A stretch of 64,000 nt of DNA from Bactrocera neohumeralis (Eukaryota; Arthropoda; Insecta; Diptera; Tephritidae). Under the pieces are notes generated by a model. That model saw only the letters and a list, made by a program, of their open reading frames with translations, ran no database searches and was not told where the DNA came from. The stretch is from NCBI RefSeq assembly GCF_024586455.1, contig NC_065921.1, positions 4,588,001 through 4,652,000 on the forward strand. Direction: 5' to 3'. Shown here one piece after another: positions 12,880 to 25,900 of this stretch (positions are counted from its first letter, which is position 1; every line of letters starts with the position of its first letter). The translations under genes and the position numbers were made by a program.

Positions 12880-13145
12880 CATAAAATTGATGGAGCGTGA
12901 GCATAAAAAAATCATAACCGAATTACATTAAACTTATGGTAATCGCATTTGCCATGGGCGGCAGCGATGACAGCAATAAAACGTCATGATCAGCACACAA
13001 AAATTCTTTAGTGTTATTGAAATGCATAAAAATGCCGAAAAATAAATATGTCGAGGGAAAGAAAAATAAAGTGTACCGAATTCTTTGAAGGCTGCCAGAA
13101 GAATGTAAGCATGTGAACATGAATGTCAATGTGTGAAAATAAGTA
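12880..13145 (+). repeat. Old direct duplication, partner of 55055-55365
   Basis: The order of phrases GATATTACC, ATAAAAT, GCATGATCATAAAAAA (variant), ATTAAACTTATGGTAATC, AAAAGTCATGA (variant) and CATGTGAA matches 55055-55365. The 18 bases at 12927-12944 are identical to 55124-55141. Both copies are full of stops in all frames, so any conservation would be non-coding. Confidence 0.7.
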
Positions 13146-14223
13146 AAATAAATGCTAGGAATATTGCAAAATTTTTACGTTGGTTATTTTGCTCAGTTAG
13201 CAGATGGTGAAAACACAAGTTTTAGAACATAGATTTTGGATCACATTTGGAGAACTGCGCCATAAGTGGAAGACTAGACAAACGTTATTTACTACATATT
13301 TGCCAACATCCCACTCAAACTGTACTACATATATCGGCATATAAAAACGGTTGCGTTTCTCCCATATGTTGAACTCTTCTGTTATTTATTGCTTTACTAC
13401 AATCACTTATAGAAAATTAGTAACCAAATTTTCATGACATTTTACCGAAACTTTGGAATATCTTGTTTAGTTTGGATTGTGGAGAATGATATGAAATCTT
13501 TCTTCAAAAATATACTTGTGCTAGCTTAAACAACTGCTATATTTGGCAAGTCAAAATCGAATCTCTACAATCCTTGCTACTATTTAACATATACATATTT
13601 AATATTTCCTTCTAACCAAACAGTCGCATTGCTTGTTGAATTGTTGAAAATATATGTATACCGACTTCTCTGGATGCTTATACCAAATAATGAAGCTTTC
13701 TGAATATCTTTCGGAAATGCGTTATCGCTTTCAATTATCCGGAACTCATAAATAATGACCTTAAATTATGCGAGCTGTCACTTGGAACGTGTAATAAATT
13801 ATTTTTAAGACAGTTTGGTTGTTGTATGACTATCTGCACACAACACTCATCGCGAAGCAGCGATAAAATCGCACCGAGACTCCAAAGGTGTTCGAAATGC
13901 TGAGCTTAAAGGTGCTTCAATTACACTCCAGCGCAATGCCCCAACGGCAGTAGTAAGAGTTTTCATAATTGATTCTTATTGAATTTCAGTTTACAATTGC
14001 TTCACAAGTGTGTGTGCGTTTAATGCAGAATATGTCTCTTGTATTGAAATGTTCACGCTCATGCAAATTTATATTGGCCGGCAGCTATCTTTCGTTGGTC
14101 TACACTTGCATAAAAGCAGACGCTTCCTTCCGTAGGCTTATCAGTGTGGAACAATATCGACTCAATAATTCATATAAATTGTTGTTGTAACACGGTATTC
14201 TTGTATTTGCAGGAGAAATTCTC
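13146..14223. other. Non-coding, nothing recognised
   Basis: No gene is supported up to the mariner element. One short open frame (13969-14190, plus) has no domain. Confidence 0.45.
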
Positions 14224-15090
14224 TATAAAAAGTGCGTTTCAAAGTAAACAGGACTTTTTGAATGTGCGTTAGAATCTGCTCTCTTTATCGATTGTCCAGT
14301 GAGAATTTCATGACATTCTACATCATTGATTGGAAGTGAAGTTTTTGCGTTTTAAGTGTCAGTATGTTTGTGTTGTCGGTGCGAAAATGAGCTTCGAACA
14401 AAGTGCCAACATTAAATTTTGTTTTAAAATTGGTGAAACTTTTTCCGAAACCTTTCTATTGATAAAACAAGTTTATGGCGATCATTGCCTATCCCGTAGC
14501 AGAGTGCACGAGTGGTTTCAACGTTTTCAAAGCGGTCGTGAGGACATAAATGACGATCAACATGTGGGCCAATTAAATCCGTGATCACCGGAAATTCCAT
14601 CGAAACTGTGAATGAATTCATCAAAACTCAGCCGAAATCATCATTGAAATTCATGGAAATGGAATTTAACACCTCCAAAATATCGATTTATCGCATATTG
14701 ACCGAAAATTTGGGCTTACGAAAGGTGCGCACGGTTTGTTCCGCACAAATTGACTGGCGACCAAAACTTGCTCGGAATCCGTCTCATCGATCGACGCTTG
14801 TGACCGATTATGTGACCAAAAATCACATTTTAACCATTAACCACTCCCCGTATTCACCTGATATGGCACCGTGCGACTTCTTCCTTTTCGGAAAAATGAA
14901 TTTGCGCATGAAAGGAAAGCGTTATGCAGACGTAGAGGCCAAGGCTTGCACCGGCATACTGGTGGCCATACCGGCCAACCATACTGGCAAAAAGCTCTAT
15001 TGAAGCGGAATAAAATAAATTAATTTTGCCGAAAAAACCATTTGATATTTTTTTTTAAGTCCTCTTTACTTTGGAACCCACCTTGTATAT
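14224..15090 (+). mobile_element. mariner element with internal deletion
   Basis: The left end reads AGTGCGTTTCAAAGTAAACAG, and the right end, reverse-complemented, reads ATATACAAGGTGGGTTCC followed by AAAGTAAAGAGGAC. These are degenerate terminal inverted repeats bounding a transposase remnant. The element is about 867 bases against the usual 1.3 kb. The left end also matches the reverse-oriented fragment at 43366-43535, which shows they belong to one family. The coding style may fit a mariner group known from Ceratitis rosa, but that is a recollection and needs a database comparison. Confidence 0.88.
14387..15003 (+). pseudogene. Broken mariner transposase
   Basis: The methionine at 14387 starts MSFEQSANIKFCFKIGE, a typical mariner N-terminal helix-turn-helix domain, followed by RVHEWFQRFQSGRED. 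A stop occurs at 14582. The next frame, starting at 14581, carries the second DNA-binding half (TVNEFIKTQPKSSL to LTENLGLRKV). Around 14727 the frame changes: the phrase equivalent to CARFVPHKLT is visible one base out of frame. A deletion then removes most of the catalytic core, and reading resumes at YSPDMAPCDFFLF near residue 95 of the second frame. That keeps the third catalytic Asp (of PCD) but not the first two. A full mariner transposase has about 345 residues and this one cannot be active. It ends near the C-terminal PAN motif. Confidence 0.88.
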
Positions 15091-17978
15091 CGAATAAATT
15101 GAAATTGTGAACTAATAAATCAATGGCAATGTATGTGGGTACAAGGAGAGATAAGTTGACGCATGGGTTAACTGAAGGTTGTTATAGGTTATTAATAAAT
15201 CGAACATCAAAATGGACATACTGAAAAAATTAGATATTTGAATTTGAAGTTGCAACAAACTGCGCGGCAAACTTAATATATAGTATTATAACATGTCCGT
15301 TGTAATGAAATTGATTTCTGAATAAAAATAAAAAATTCGTATTTAAATCCGCAGGGGTAAGAAAAATGTTAGAATTTTTAAACAAATGTAAACACGTCTG
15401 TTTTAAGTTAAAGAAACAAAATAAATTTCTTAATTTTGCATTAACTTTGAAATTTTCTTCTCACATTACCTCAGAGGAAGCCCAGCAAGATTGCGCTAAA
15501 AAGAGAACACATTATTTGCTTTAAATGCAAATTTAAATAAGTACAAATCCTATTACTGGCACATTTGCTGCCTTAGCGTCGTGCAATTACTGAGGTAAAT
15601 TGTAAAATCCTTGAAACATGTGCAACATCTTTAGCCGCTGCGTTGGAAACTGAGTCACTAGTGCTGTTGCTTCCTTCCGTTCAGCTGTCGGGAGGACAGT
15701 GTTCTGTACTCGTATAACAATCGCAGTCGCTCCAATTTTCATATACATATATACACTCCGCAGTATGATAAGCAAATATGAACGACTGCTTTTCTGACTG
15801 CTTGCAGCAGCACATCCCATCATTTGTTGCCTGGTTTCCTTGGCAAATGTTATACTTAGCGACAAGAAGCTGAAAATTGTGCGAACATAAGGAAAATACA
15901 TACATATGCATCGACTAATGTACATATATCGTTGCAGCAACATGGCTATAGTGCGTAACCCTCTTACATTTAGCAGTTTGGGGGCGTTATGAGTCAAAAT
16001 TGGTTCAAAATCCTTTTTTTGTCAGATACTAAAAGTCGTAGCTTTAGCAGTTCTAATAAAGTTGTTTCCTTTTAATTTGATTCTGTTCATAGAAATAACG
16101 ACCTTTTTAGGATGCCAAGGAAAAGATGTACCAGTTTAATTAAAGCAAAATTGTAAAAAAAATGTTCCTCCATATTTACATTAAGGCATAATTTTTCCCA
16201 GTGTATCGTTAGATTTTCCATTTTCTCTTCGAAAATTTCGTCTTGCTTAACAATTTGCAAATAGAAATATTCAACTTCAATGTTCAATGGTCACATGACG
16301 ACATTACGTGGGTGGGTGAAATATTCCACATCGTAAGCGGATTTACATGTCTTGTTGCACGCTTTTTAGCATTTAACGTAACAATAAGCTTTATAAAAAT
16401 TGGTTGTTATGACAACGTCCACTATGAACGCTTATATCCAACAGCTTTAACGCCATTAAAATTTGCAGCACAACATTAATGCTTGCAAATAAGTATGAGT
16501 ACGAAAATATATACTATATACTTGACGAATTAGCTGGCGGCTGATGATTGTAAGATATAAGGCCTTAATTTCTGAATATAAAGTGACAAAGTGTGGTGAT
16601 TGTAGTGTTTATTATGTTCACGGTATCATACCCATGGGTTATACCCATTTCACCGGTATGAAAACAATTTTTTCCTAAAATTTGTGCAATGCCTGAAAAT
16701 CGTCAAGTTTTCATTAGAATGATAGCACATTTTGGTTATTGTCTCGGATATGAGGCGAGCTCATGCTAGTAGAATCCCACTCAAAGACGAAAATCTTTTG
16801 AACGATAAATCTTTGAAAATGATGTTGAGTAGGCACTAAAGGTAATCCTACAGTTGATTTATAACGAGTGTGTGGAAATTTGAATTAAGCATTCTCATGA
16901 AGACGATACTAAATTTTTTTTTAAATACTTACAAATGTATTTTTTTCCTCAGTCCGGGTCATTTTCACTACATGATGTAATATATACTAAAAAAAACGAA
17001 TTTATCTTTTGCGCAAAGCTTGCGTTCAATTAAAAAAGCACTATTATTTTAGTTTTTATTAAGCAGTGCCAAATATTTCCAAATACGAATAACTATATTA
17101 ATTGAGGGCGTTTTAACACATTGTTGAGCAGATTAATCTCTATTAATAGAAAAAGTTGAAATGGTTTCAGGAAAATCGTAATTTAGTGTGTACATTTCAT
17201 TACTATTTTAGTACAAATATAATAGCAGAATTCATTATTTGATTCACAGTATTTGCACCTACTAAAAGTAAATAAGTATAACGTTTTAATTTAGATTGAT
17301 AAATAAAAGTAAATAACTACAAATGGCACAACTTCAGCTCTGAGTAAATATTTTCATGGCCCTTTTAAGCATGCTGTGATTTTTATCTGTTGGGCCTTTT
17401 ACTGGCGCTTTTTGTTTGTATTCATTGCACACTCGAGGACAGCTTTAGTTACATCAAGCTAACAACAATTTTCAACATTGCGCTTTTGGCGATTTCCTTA
17501 TTCGAATGTTTATGCACCTTTGTATGATTGTCTGTATATTTTTTACTAATCAACTTTATTTCATTACAATGAGTGCTGGGATTTTAGCTGCAATTTTTAC
17601 ATAAAATATGTATCTCTCTCCACTGATCAACGCTACATGGAAAATCTGTTCCGGCTCTGCACTTTTTGGCTAACGGTATTTTATTTACTTATGGGTGCGC
17701 ATGAATGCTTACTGTTACATATTTTGACATAACTATTTACACATTTAAATAAAACCTGCGCACTATTACGTAAACTATCAGTGCCGAAAGGCTTAACATT
17801 TTTGCAGTGAAATGTGTGTAATTTTATTTGTTGTGAAGTTGCTTTGTATTTTCCAATATTGCCACGTTTTTAATTCATCAACGCACTTTTGTTGTATATG
17901 CTTTGACTTTAGACGCATATTTCTCAGAGTTGTTCACTCTATAAAAGCGCCCAGTGCAACAAAGTCGTAACTCACACC
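15091..17978. other. AT-rich non-coding stretch
   Basis: No gene is supported. The longest frame (15587-15997, minus, 136 codons) has no domain and lacks a convincing coding composition. The phrase around 16620-16670 (CCCATGGGTTATACCCA) is partly palindromic but isolated. Confidence 0.45.
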
Positions 17979-18275
17979 GGCGAGGTAGTACGGGGCTCTA
18001 AACCCGACTTTCCAAAAATTTCGAAATTTTTTCTATATATCTCGTAAATGAAAGGAGCTATAGAAAAGACGTACGTGACAAATTTGTAGGAAATTTTATT
18101 TGCTGTCTTCGAGGTCAAAATCGCTATCATTAATACTTCTCGAGATATTCGCCTTTTTAAGTAAGGCTGTATGGAGTTTTCATAGTTTTTTTTACATACT
18201 ATTTTTGTTAGGGTATTTCCACGGAAATTTCGTGACGGGACTGAAAAAAATTAATAGTTAAAAAAAAACACCCTA
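17979..18275 (-). mobile_element. Diverged TAGGGTG-ended element
   Basis: Read on the minus strand it begins TAGGGTGTTTTTTTTTAAC, the terminal motif of the 21.9-kb element. It contains the same style of phrase (AAATTTCCTACAAAT, ATATCTCG). No matching left end was found, so the border at 17979 is a guess. There is no coding capacity. It may be a distant relative or a separate family with a similar end. Confidence 0.5.
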
Positions 18276-21200
18276 ATATATATATATATGGTGTATGTAT
18301 ATATATGATTACAAAATATCATAGAAATATTTTTTTGTGTATGCCACCCGTTTGCTTTTAATTCCTTATGTTGGCTTCTGTGCTTGCTGTGTTCTGCATT
18401 CTTACGCAAATTCGTTGCATACAAACAGGCGAGCAAACTACCAACTAACGGTGCTATATACATAGACCGCTGGCTAGACAGCGTGGTCGGCACATTACTA
18501 CACATTCCCTGAAGTAGACCCATGAGCAGTGTTGAGGCTTCAACACTTTATTTATTTGCATGTTGTGACCTATTTTATTCCCTTCTGTTTACACGAGTAA
18601 CTCAGTGAACTATTCTCTGCTTTACGGTGGCCATTAAAGTAAAGTATTTTCATAACATTGTAGTCTCAAATGTGTGCTGTGTGCGAGCAGTTTGAAGAAC
18701 AAGGAACAAGAATATGTATGTATACGAATATACCATATTTCTTTATCGAAGATAATTTAATCGTGCCTAAAGTGTGCCAAATATAGAAATTTATATTATG
18801 GAATTTATTCATATATCGTAAGTAATTCGGTAATTCAATAATATTTTTCCATAGACAAGCAATTTAACATGACACATAAGCCACTTTATGACTGGTGTTG
18901 ATGCGCTTTTTCTGTCCTGCTAAAATTTCGTTCTATTTATAAATATAGACTTTTGCCTTCATACTCTTACCACGTCTTCTAAGCCTGTGCTCTGCTGTCA
19001 TCGTTTCACAAAAGGCTTTTCAGTTAAAGATCTTGCAGCAATAACGCTTTGCATAATTTTTATGGCTGACAATAAAATAGTATTCAAAACATTCTTTTCG
19101 CCTATATATGGTAGAAAATATTTTATTGCTTCCAATAATAATGTTGTACAAATGTACAAGGAAATAATATTCGAGCGCTGACTGAGGCGGAATGGCTGCT
19201 GTGGTTGAGTAGAAGCATGTAAACGCAGATGTTAACTCGATTCGTTTGAGGTCGCAAACTGCTCTTGTCGATGGCGGTATTACTAGAAATGTTTGCTAAC
19301 ATTTGTCTCGACTACATTTTTGTACATCCGCCTTCGATGAATATAATGTCCATACACTTACTTTTGTATCCATTGTATATATATATAAGTATACATCTGT
19401 AAGATATAAATATATTATTTATTTTTACATATTTTATTTCAAACAATTTGTTTTTATTATTTTTATATTTCTCGGTGGTCAAATGCTCTTAATCGTTCAT
19501 GAAGTACTCTTGTGCTTATGTTTATTTGTGTTCACATGCACATAAGCATTAAAGTGTGAAACAATTAAGCTCTTGCAATAAAATTTTAGTAAAATGTGGT
19601 ATTTTCACGATACTTTACAGACATAATGACTACTAAGTGCCCACTGGACAAATAGGATGGCTTATAAAAGGATATAGATTAAAAGATGAAATAAACCGAG
19701 TATGAAACTTGCAACAGATAAAGTCTGAATTATTATGTTCCATGCTTAATAGAGCTACATACTTTTTTAAAATTATTTAAATTCATTTATGTCGTCATTT
19801 ATTAAATCTATAGTCAAGGTTTGTATTTTAAGTCATTTCAGTTAAAAGAAATGTTGAGCGAGATGGTTAATACTTAAACAAAGAATGAAATATATTTGCT
19901 AAAAGAAATAAAAAATATTATTAGTTATTTAATAAAAATATGAAAAATATCCTTGAAGTAGAAAATTTGGTATTCACGGATATTATTAATACGAGAAGCT
20001 ACTCGATTCTACTTTTATGGTTTCTGCCATTTTTGAACACATCTTGTTTAAATATTTCAAATAATTTAACAATCATTTCATTGTGACGACATGTAACTAA
20101 TGGTGATTCCCTTGGATTTTTCGAAATATTCTCACGCACTGGGTTGCATGTAATCGATTATCGAATGAATGCAATATAAATATTTCTGATTTATAAAAGT
20201 ATGTTGGTTTATTGCAAAAATAAAAAAATATAAGTAAAAGTGCGATAATACTCACCATACATGTGCGCACTTATATTACATCCGTGGTTGCTCATTAAGA
20301 GTGAAACCTTGGGAAAACTCAGATGAACGAGCAAATAATACCATTTGTGTGTTTGCATTTTACATTGGCGAGGCGTCACATGGTAACTTTAATTAAAGTC
20401 TCAATGTAAATCACATTTCCTTCAATCGGATTGCGCAAATTAAATCAGTTTTAATTGCGTTAGCAGATGCTGATTCCAAAGGACTGATTGCCTACCCGAA
20501 TGCGAGCTTCCTAATTTATATTATGAATCATATACATAGGTTAATATGTTATGGTATATGTAAGTATATGTATTTGAATGAAATTTGTTTAATTTGTGCA
20601 TTATGTTCAGTTAGCTTATTAATTTTCAGCATCTGTTTAAGCACATGTCTTTATAATTTCATCGCATATATTTTATTTATATGTATACCTCAGTAGATAT
20701 ACTTTTGGTACTCCATATAACTTCAGTTACAACTTCTCATAAAAATACGTTTAAAAAAAATTTATTTTCGAACTCAATGCGGCAAATAATAAGTCGAATT
20801 CAATGATATTCAGTTCAGAATATAAGAATCAGTGCCAGTGTGATTCAGAAAATAAAATAAATGGACATGCTTTCACATATCTATTTTGTGAGAATGTGTT
20901 CTGTGTATCTAAGTCAGCTTCAGGTGAGCTCATTATGATGTTGTTGTTGGCACACAAGTAAGGCTCGTGGTTGTTTGTTTTTGTTTGTATATGACCTCGT
21001 AACAATGCTAACACCATTTTACTTTGAGAAATTTATTGGCAAAGTTGCCGCCTCTTGAAACGAAAGCAAATGGTGCGCTGTTGGTCTGTAATGAACATTG
21101 CATAGGTTGGGCCTTGCTGACAACAGTTTAGTAATAAATGGTTAACACATTTTAAAAGCTAATAGTTACTGGAATGCTAAGGAGGATTTAAGAGCTTTGG

Positions 21201-21931
21201 GTAATGAAATGTGTCAGTTTATTACTAACCATAAAAAAGGAAAATATTTGCTGTGATGAAAATATTTAAGTATTTGGATGAAATTTCTGTAGTTCTTTCT
21301 TAAAAAAAGTTTTTTTTTTTGTAAACAGCAGGTTATTTGTATAACTACATGAATACCATATTTGTATATTTTTTGTTTTATGTTAACACATATTGGCCTT
21401 TGAAATAAAAACAAAATATTGTATCGTATCTTTATATTACTGCAGGCGAATAAGCAAAATTCAACAAGTATCTTAGGCTCAGCGCGGAAACACACGCGCA
21501 TACGCAGTCACCAATATAAGCCGAAACACATGTTCACAGCTGTATTTAGCTAGCAAAGCGATTTTGACTCATTCATATGTAAGGCATATGGACTGTTAAA
21601 TTACTTGTAAATAGTGGCGATTGCATTAGTCACTCGTTGCCCGATTTTATGAATTAAAATAAGTCTGTGCTTTTCTTGTTTCACAGCGCAAACAGTTTCG
21701 AAAAATTAAGTAATGCGTAATTCCTTAATTTTTGGTCTGACATTACATAAAGACTGTAACTCTCTACATACTGAAATAAATATAAAGTAGCACAGGTTCC
21801 AATTTTTCCCATATATGTGAGGACTCATACAAAGACAATTAATTGTTCTTAGCTGTTCGATTTAATGAATTACTTTTATGTGTATATTCAATGTCCAGAA
21901 AAAAATTCAATTCAATGCTTTCATATAGTAC
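18276..21931. other. AT-rich non-coding stretch
   Basis: There is a (TA)n tract at about 18276-18305 and long AT-rich DNA with short domainless frames. Nothing is recognised. Confidence 0.45.
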
Positions 21932-21939
21932 ATGTACAT

Positions 21940-22404
21940 TAGGGTGATTCAAAAAATTTTTTTTTTTTTTTTTCAATTGGTACTCGCAAAAATAGGTTCC
22001 TAGACACCTCTAAGAAAGCCCCTCCAAATATGAGTTTTTAATTGTAACGGGAAGGTCCTCCGCCTAATGGTTTTCTATTTTTTCTTATTATCAGATAGAA
22101 AAATTTATATCTCGCTTCCAACTACTTGAAAAAATATTTTGTTAATTAGGTTTTGTAGGAAATTGAATGCTCTAAAATATGGTCTCTTATGATTTTTTCG
22201 TAAACCCAACCGTTTAAAAGATATTAACGGTTGAAATTTGACTATTTTTGGAAAAATTCTTTTTTTTCTTATTAATTTTATAACTCAATGAAAAAAAATT
22301 ATTATGAATAGATTTTTGGAGAGGCTTTCTTAGAGGTGTCTAGGAACCCATTTTTCAGGGTACCAATTGAAAAAAAAAAAAATTTTTTTTTTGAATCACC
22401 CTAA
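21940..22404 (+). mobile_element. Unit A: full-length TAGGGTG MITE
   Basis: The 465-base unit has inverted ends of roughly 100 bases: TAGGGTGATTC, poly-T/A, CAATTGGTAC, then GGTTCCTAGACACCTCTAAG, and the reverse at 22320-22404. The internal section carries a phrase about TATATCTCGCTTCCAACTAC that is shared with the copy at 2419. All frames are closed. Confidence 0.85.
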
Positions 22405-22537
22405 TATGCATTGATGTTTGACGATGAATATCTCGTAAACGCTTAACTTAATTGGAAAATCAAATAAGAATTTATTTGTAATTATAATTACCATTTTTAT
22501 AGAGCAGTAAATTTCCTACAAAACTATGTGTATCATC

Positions 22538-22907
22538 ATTCATAATAATTTTTTTTCATTGAGTTATAAAATTAATAAGAAAAAAAGAATTTTTCCAAAA
22601 ATAGTCAAATTTCAACCGTTAATATCTTTTAAACGGTTGGGTTTACAAAAAAATCATAAGAGACCATATTTTAGAGCATTCAATTTCCTACAAAACCTAA
22701 TTAACAAAATATTTTTTCAAGTAGTTGGAAGCGAGATACAAATTTTTCTATCTGATAATAAGAAAAAATAGAAAACCGTTAGGCGGAGGACCTTCCCGTT
22801 ACAATTAAAAACTCATATTTGGAGGGGCTTTCTTAGAGGTGTCTAGGAACCTATTTTTGCGAGTACCAATTGAAAAAAAAAAAAAATTTTTTTTTTGAAT
22901 CACCCTA
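22538..22907 (-). mobile_element. Unit B: reversed partial copy of the same MITE
   Basis: The sequence is almost identical to the reverse complement of 21940-22310, differing at only a few positions, so A and B separated recently compared with the copy at 2419. It starts abruptly at ATTCATAATAA, inside the element, without its own inner end. Confidence 0.85.
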
Positions 22908-22915
22908 ATGTACAT

Positions 22916-25900
22916 ATGTATATAGGTGACAAGGAGAAATGGCAGTAGTATTACATTTTGGTATCATTATTCTCGGGGGCTTATATAACCATATATTTGT
23001 GCATACTTTTGTAGGAGATTCGGTGTAAGAGACCTTATAGTAGGCGTTGCTTCATGCGTTACTATTAAGTGTCTGTGGCAAGAGTACCTCTTATACATTA
23101 TTCTTCCACTAATCATGTACTTAAATATAAATTATAATTCGTTTTAATAATTACATTAATTTAATTGTGATTCTACTGTACGAAATAACCCTAATGGTAA
23201 TTAAGTGAGCTTGGCATTATAGCTTGGCAGCTTCAGCAATTTTCTTAGTCAGTTAGAGAATAAGCGCATTAATGGAATTTTGTAAGATAAAGCCAGACGT
23301 TACCGAAAATAATACAAATGTACCACACACAATGTGACAAAATTGTTTTAGAGAAATCGCACTAACAACATGTGAATTAGGAACCGATTAAGTAATGGGC
23401 TTATCATGCAAATATTTCTCAGCAAGTGACATTAATTGACTTAATCATTCATTAACCACATAGAGGTAGCACGAAAAGGCTTAAAAAGATTTATTACAAT
23501 CAGAAAATCAGAGAATTGTAATTGTCTTGATTAAGCTTATTTGCTATGCGGCCAACAATTAACCAAATACACGATAATAAACAGGATTAAGATATTTTAA
23601 CAAAAATGTGTGGTAACTCAATTATGTTAGACGCGGTTGTGCACATTTGTACATTATACTAATATTACAACTTTACCTGAAAGTTAAGCAGAACCCACTC
23701 GCACAACACCTACAAACACCTTAAAAGTGGTTTTGAAAAGCTCCGTTTGGAATGTTATTACCTTCAGTTGGTGCGCAATTGCTAACATAATTTGCACATA
23801 CCCACCTTTTTTCGCATATGTTATATTGTTGTTGTTGCATCCTGCGCAAATTGCTGCTTGCCTTGCGTTGCACAGCTATAACGGTCTCAAGTAAGTTTTG
23901 CTGTTAACAAGGTTTGTTAAACTCCTTAATTAAAATGCAGTGCGTGCTTAAGAAAGTGGCAACTCTAAAGTGGAGATTTGTATTTAGCCAACACTTATAA
24001 ACCTGCCATGAGACTCTGTGTGTTGTAAATTTGTTAGTAATTTGTATGATTTTACTTCGATATAAATTATATTAAATATATTACGAAAACATGCATAATA
24101 CTATTATTAAGCTAGAGATCCGGTAATTATTCTAGTTTTTGACAATATCAATTATTAAAGTAAAGAACTTGAAACAATATAGTCAACCAAAACGTCTGAA
24201 ATGGTGTAAGAACAAAGAAAATAAAGTAGACAAATTGAAGATAAGCTGATGCAGAGTGCTGCGAATCAGTAAAATAATGATTACTTTAAGCTTAAGTAAT
24301 AATATTTCGAAAATTGAAGACTATAATTTGAATTTTTTGCTACGAAAAATATACTTTTATATTTTCTATTTATTTTTCAGAGGGAAAGATCAAGTCAACG
24401 AAACCAATATTAAAATTCACATCAACATAACTTTATGCTCACAGTTTAAATGAACTAGTGCGGGTCATAATAATGCCTTTATTCCCATGCCTGTAAAGTA
24501 GATGTAATATGTATAAAGTTTCTTCACTTCCATATTTGCCATTTGTATCTAAGATTTATCACTCTTCTCTAGCGGTGCATTGTTGCATAGCGCTTCGGTT
24601 GGATGATTACGTCCCGGTGTCAATCACTCAAGCGCGAGCGCAACAAGAATAATGTTAATTAATTACAAGAGTTGAGAAAAATGAAAGTGCGGAAATCGCT
24701 TAAGCGCTTAGCGGGAGAGGTGAACTATAACCTGGTGCACTGAAAGGTAAACGTAATCAATTTCAAAGCAAGCGACATATTCGCGTATATAAACGAAAGA
24801 AATGATGACATAGAAAAATATGCGCAACATCTGTAAACATGGAATTTTTTTTCTTTCAAGCACTCTCTCTCTCTCTCTCGATTTTAGTACAATGTACTGT
24901 ACGCTGACCCAAAGTGTCAGTGATAAATTCCTTTATCGCACCTTCCTTTTTCAGCCAAATCCTCTGTTCAAACGGTTTTGGTATACTATTTATCAACTCA
25001 TTACATTCCGAAAATATGGAAGTAGTAATATGCTGGGGATACTTCTTTATTATAGATATATTTTTTTGAGTCATGTGAGTTGTGTTTGAAATAATTGTTT
25101 CCATCTCACTCGTAAATATTCACGAAGCTAAATTTTTCACGTCTTCTTCTAGTATCGTTAAGTTTAAGGAGGGCGACTCTTGATAATGCTTTACTTCGTT
25201 GTGAGTTATGAGTATGGTAAATGTAGACATTTTAATTTGCAAAGTTTTTCTTCTAAAATTCATTAATGTTATAACAACTGTCTGACGATGGCAGATACAC
25301 ATAGCTTTGCAACAACTCAATTTGATTTAATGAAGCCGGCATTAACTTTCAATCTTTCAGATAAAGTTCACATCAGAATGTTGTCAAATTGCTTATTATG
25401 AATTCTGCTAGACAGCTGGCGAGTTAGCACAAATGCAACAACAAAGGAATGCACAACACAGTGTGTTATTGACCTGCTGGCTGTCAATTAAAATAGAAGG
25501 ATAGACACGTACATTTTTGGCACCTATGTATATGATAGTCTTAAGCATTTCTATAAAATTCAGAGAAATATAATTTCATTAACAATAATGTACTATGTAC
25601 GATAAATTCCAGTATCGCAGTTAATTTCTTATGGTTACGTATACGCACTGGTGGTTACGAGGTCGAATTATTGTTTTACAAATAGTAAACAAGAAGAAAA
25701 AGTTACTGCATAAGAAGGCTGTTCTTAATGGAGATACAATCTAAGAACACGAAATAATTATTAGTCAAAAGAATAAATTTAAGGCGAATAATCGCTATAC
25801 ATAGACTGTTTTTAAATTGGTATATTTACTAATGCAAAAATATTTTATAATGATAAAATGTGATTTTATTATTCAAGCCACGAGGCGTATACGCAACATA

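Larger units (their letters stand above)
21932..22915. mobile_element. Composite inverted-repeat element forming a giant hairpin
   Basis: Two units face each other. Unit A (21940-22404) is complete, with TAGGGTGATTCAAAAAA at its left end and the inverse at its right. Unit B (22538-22907) is the reverse complement of A's left part, nearly identical over about 370 bases, and lacks its inner terminal repeat. A spacer of about 130 bases lies between them. The whole is bounded by ATGTACAT at 21932-21939 and 22908-22915, which could be an eight-base target duplication. Because that octamer is its own reverse complement, it could equally be an extension of the arms. No transposase is encoded. Confidence 0.85.

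Noticed and set aside
15587..15997. A 136-codon open frame on the minus strand
   Set aside because: It has no recognisable domain, codon use is not distinct, a second minus-strand frame (15681-15911) is open over the same bases, and there are no splice or start context clues. Frames of this size are expected by chance in six frames of 64 kb.
24820..25104. Two opposite 82- to 89-codon frames around the CT microsatellite
   Set aside because: They overlap each other in antisense and owe their length to the repeat and local composition.
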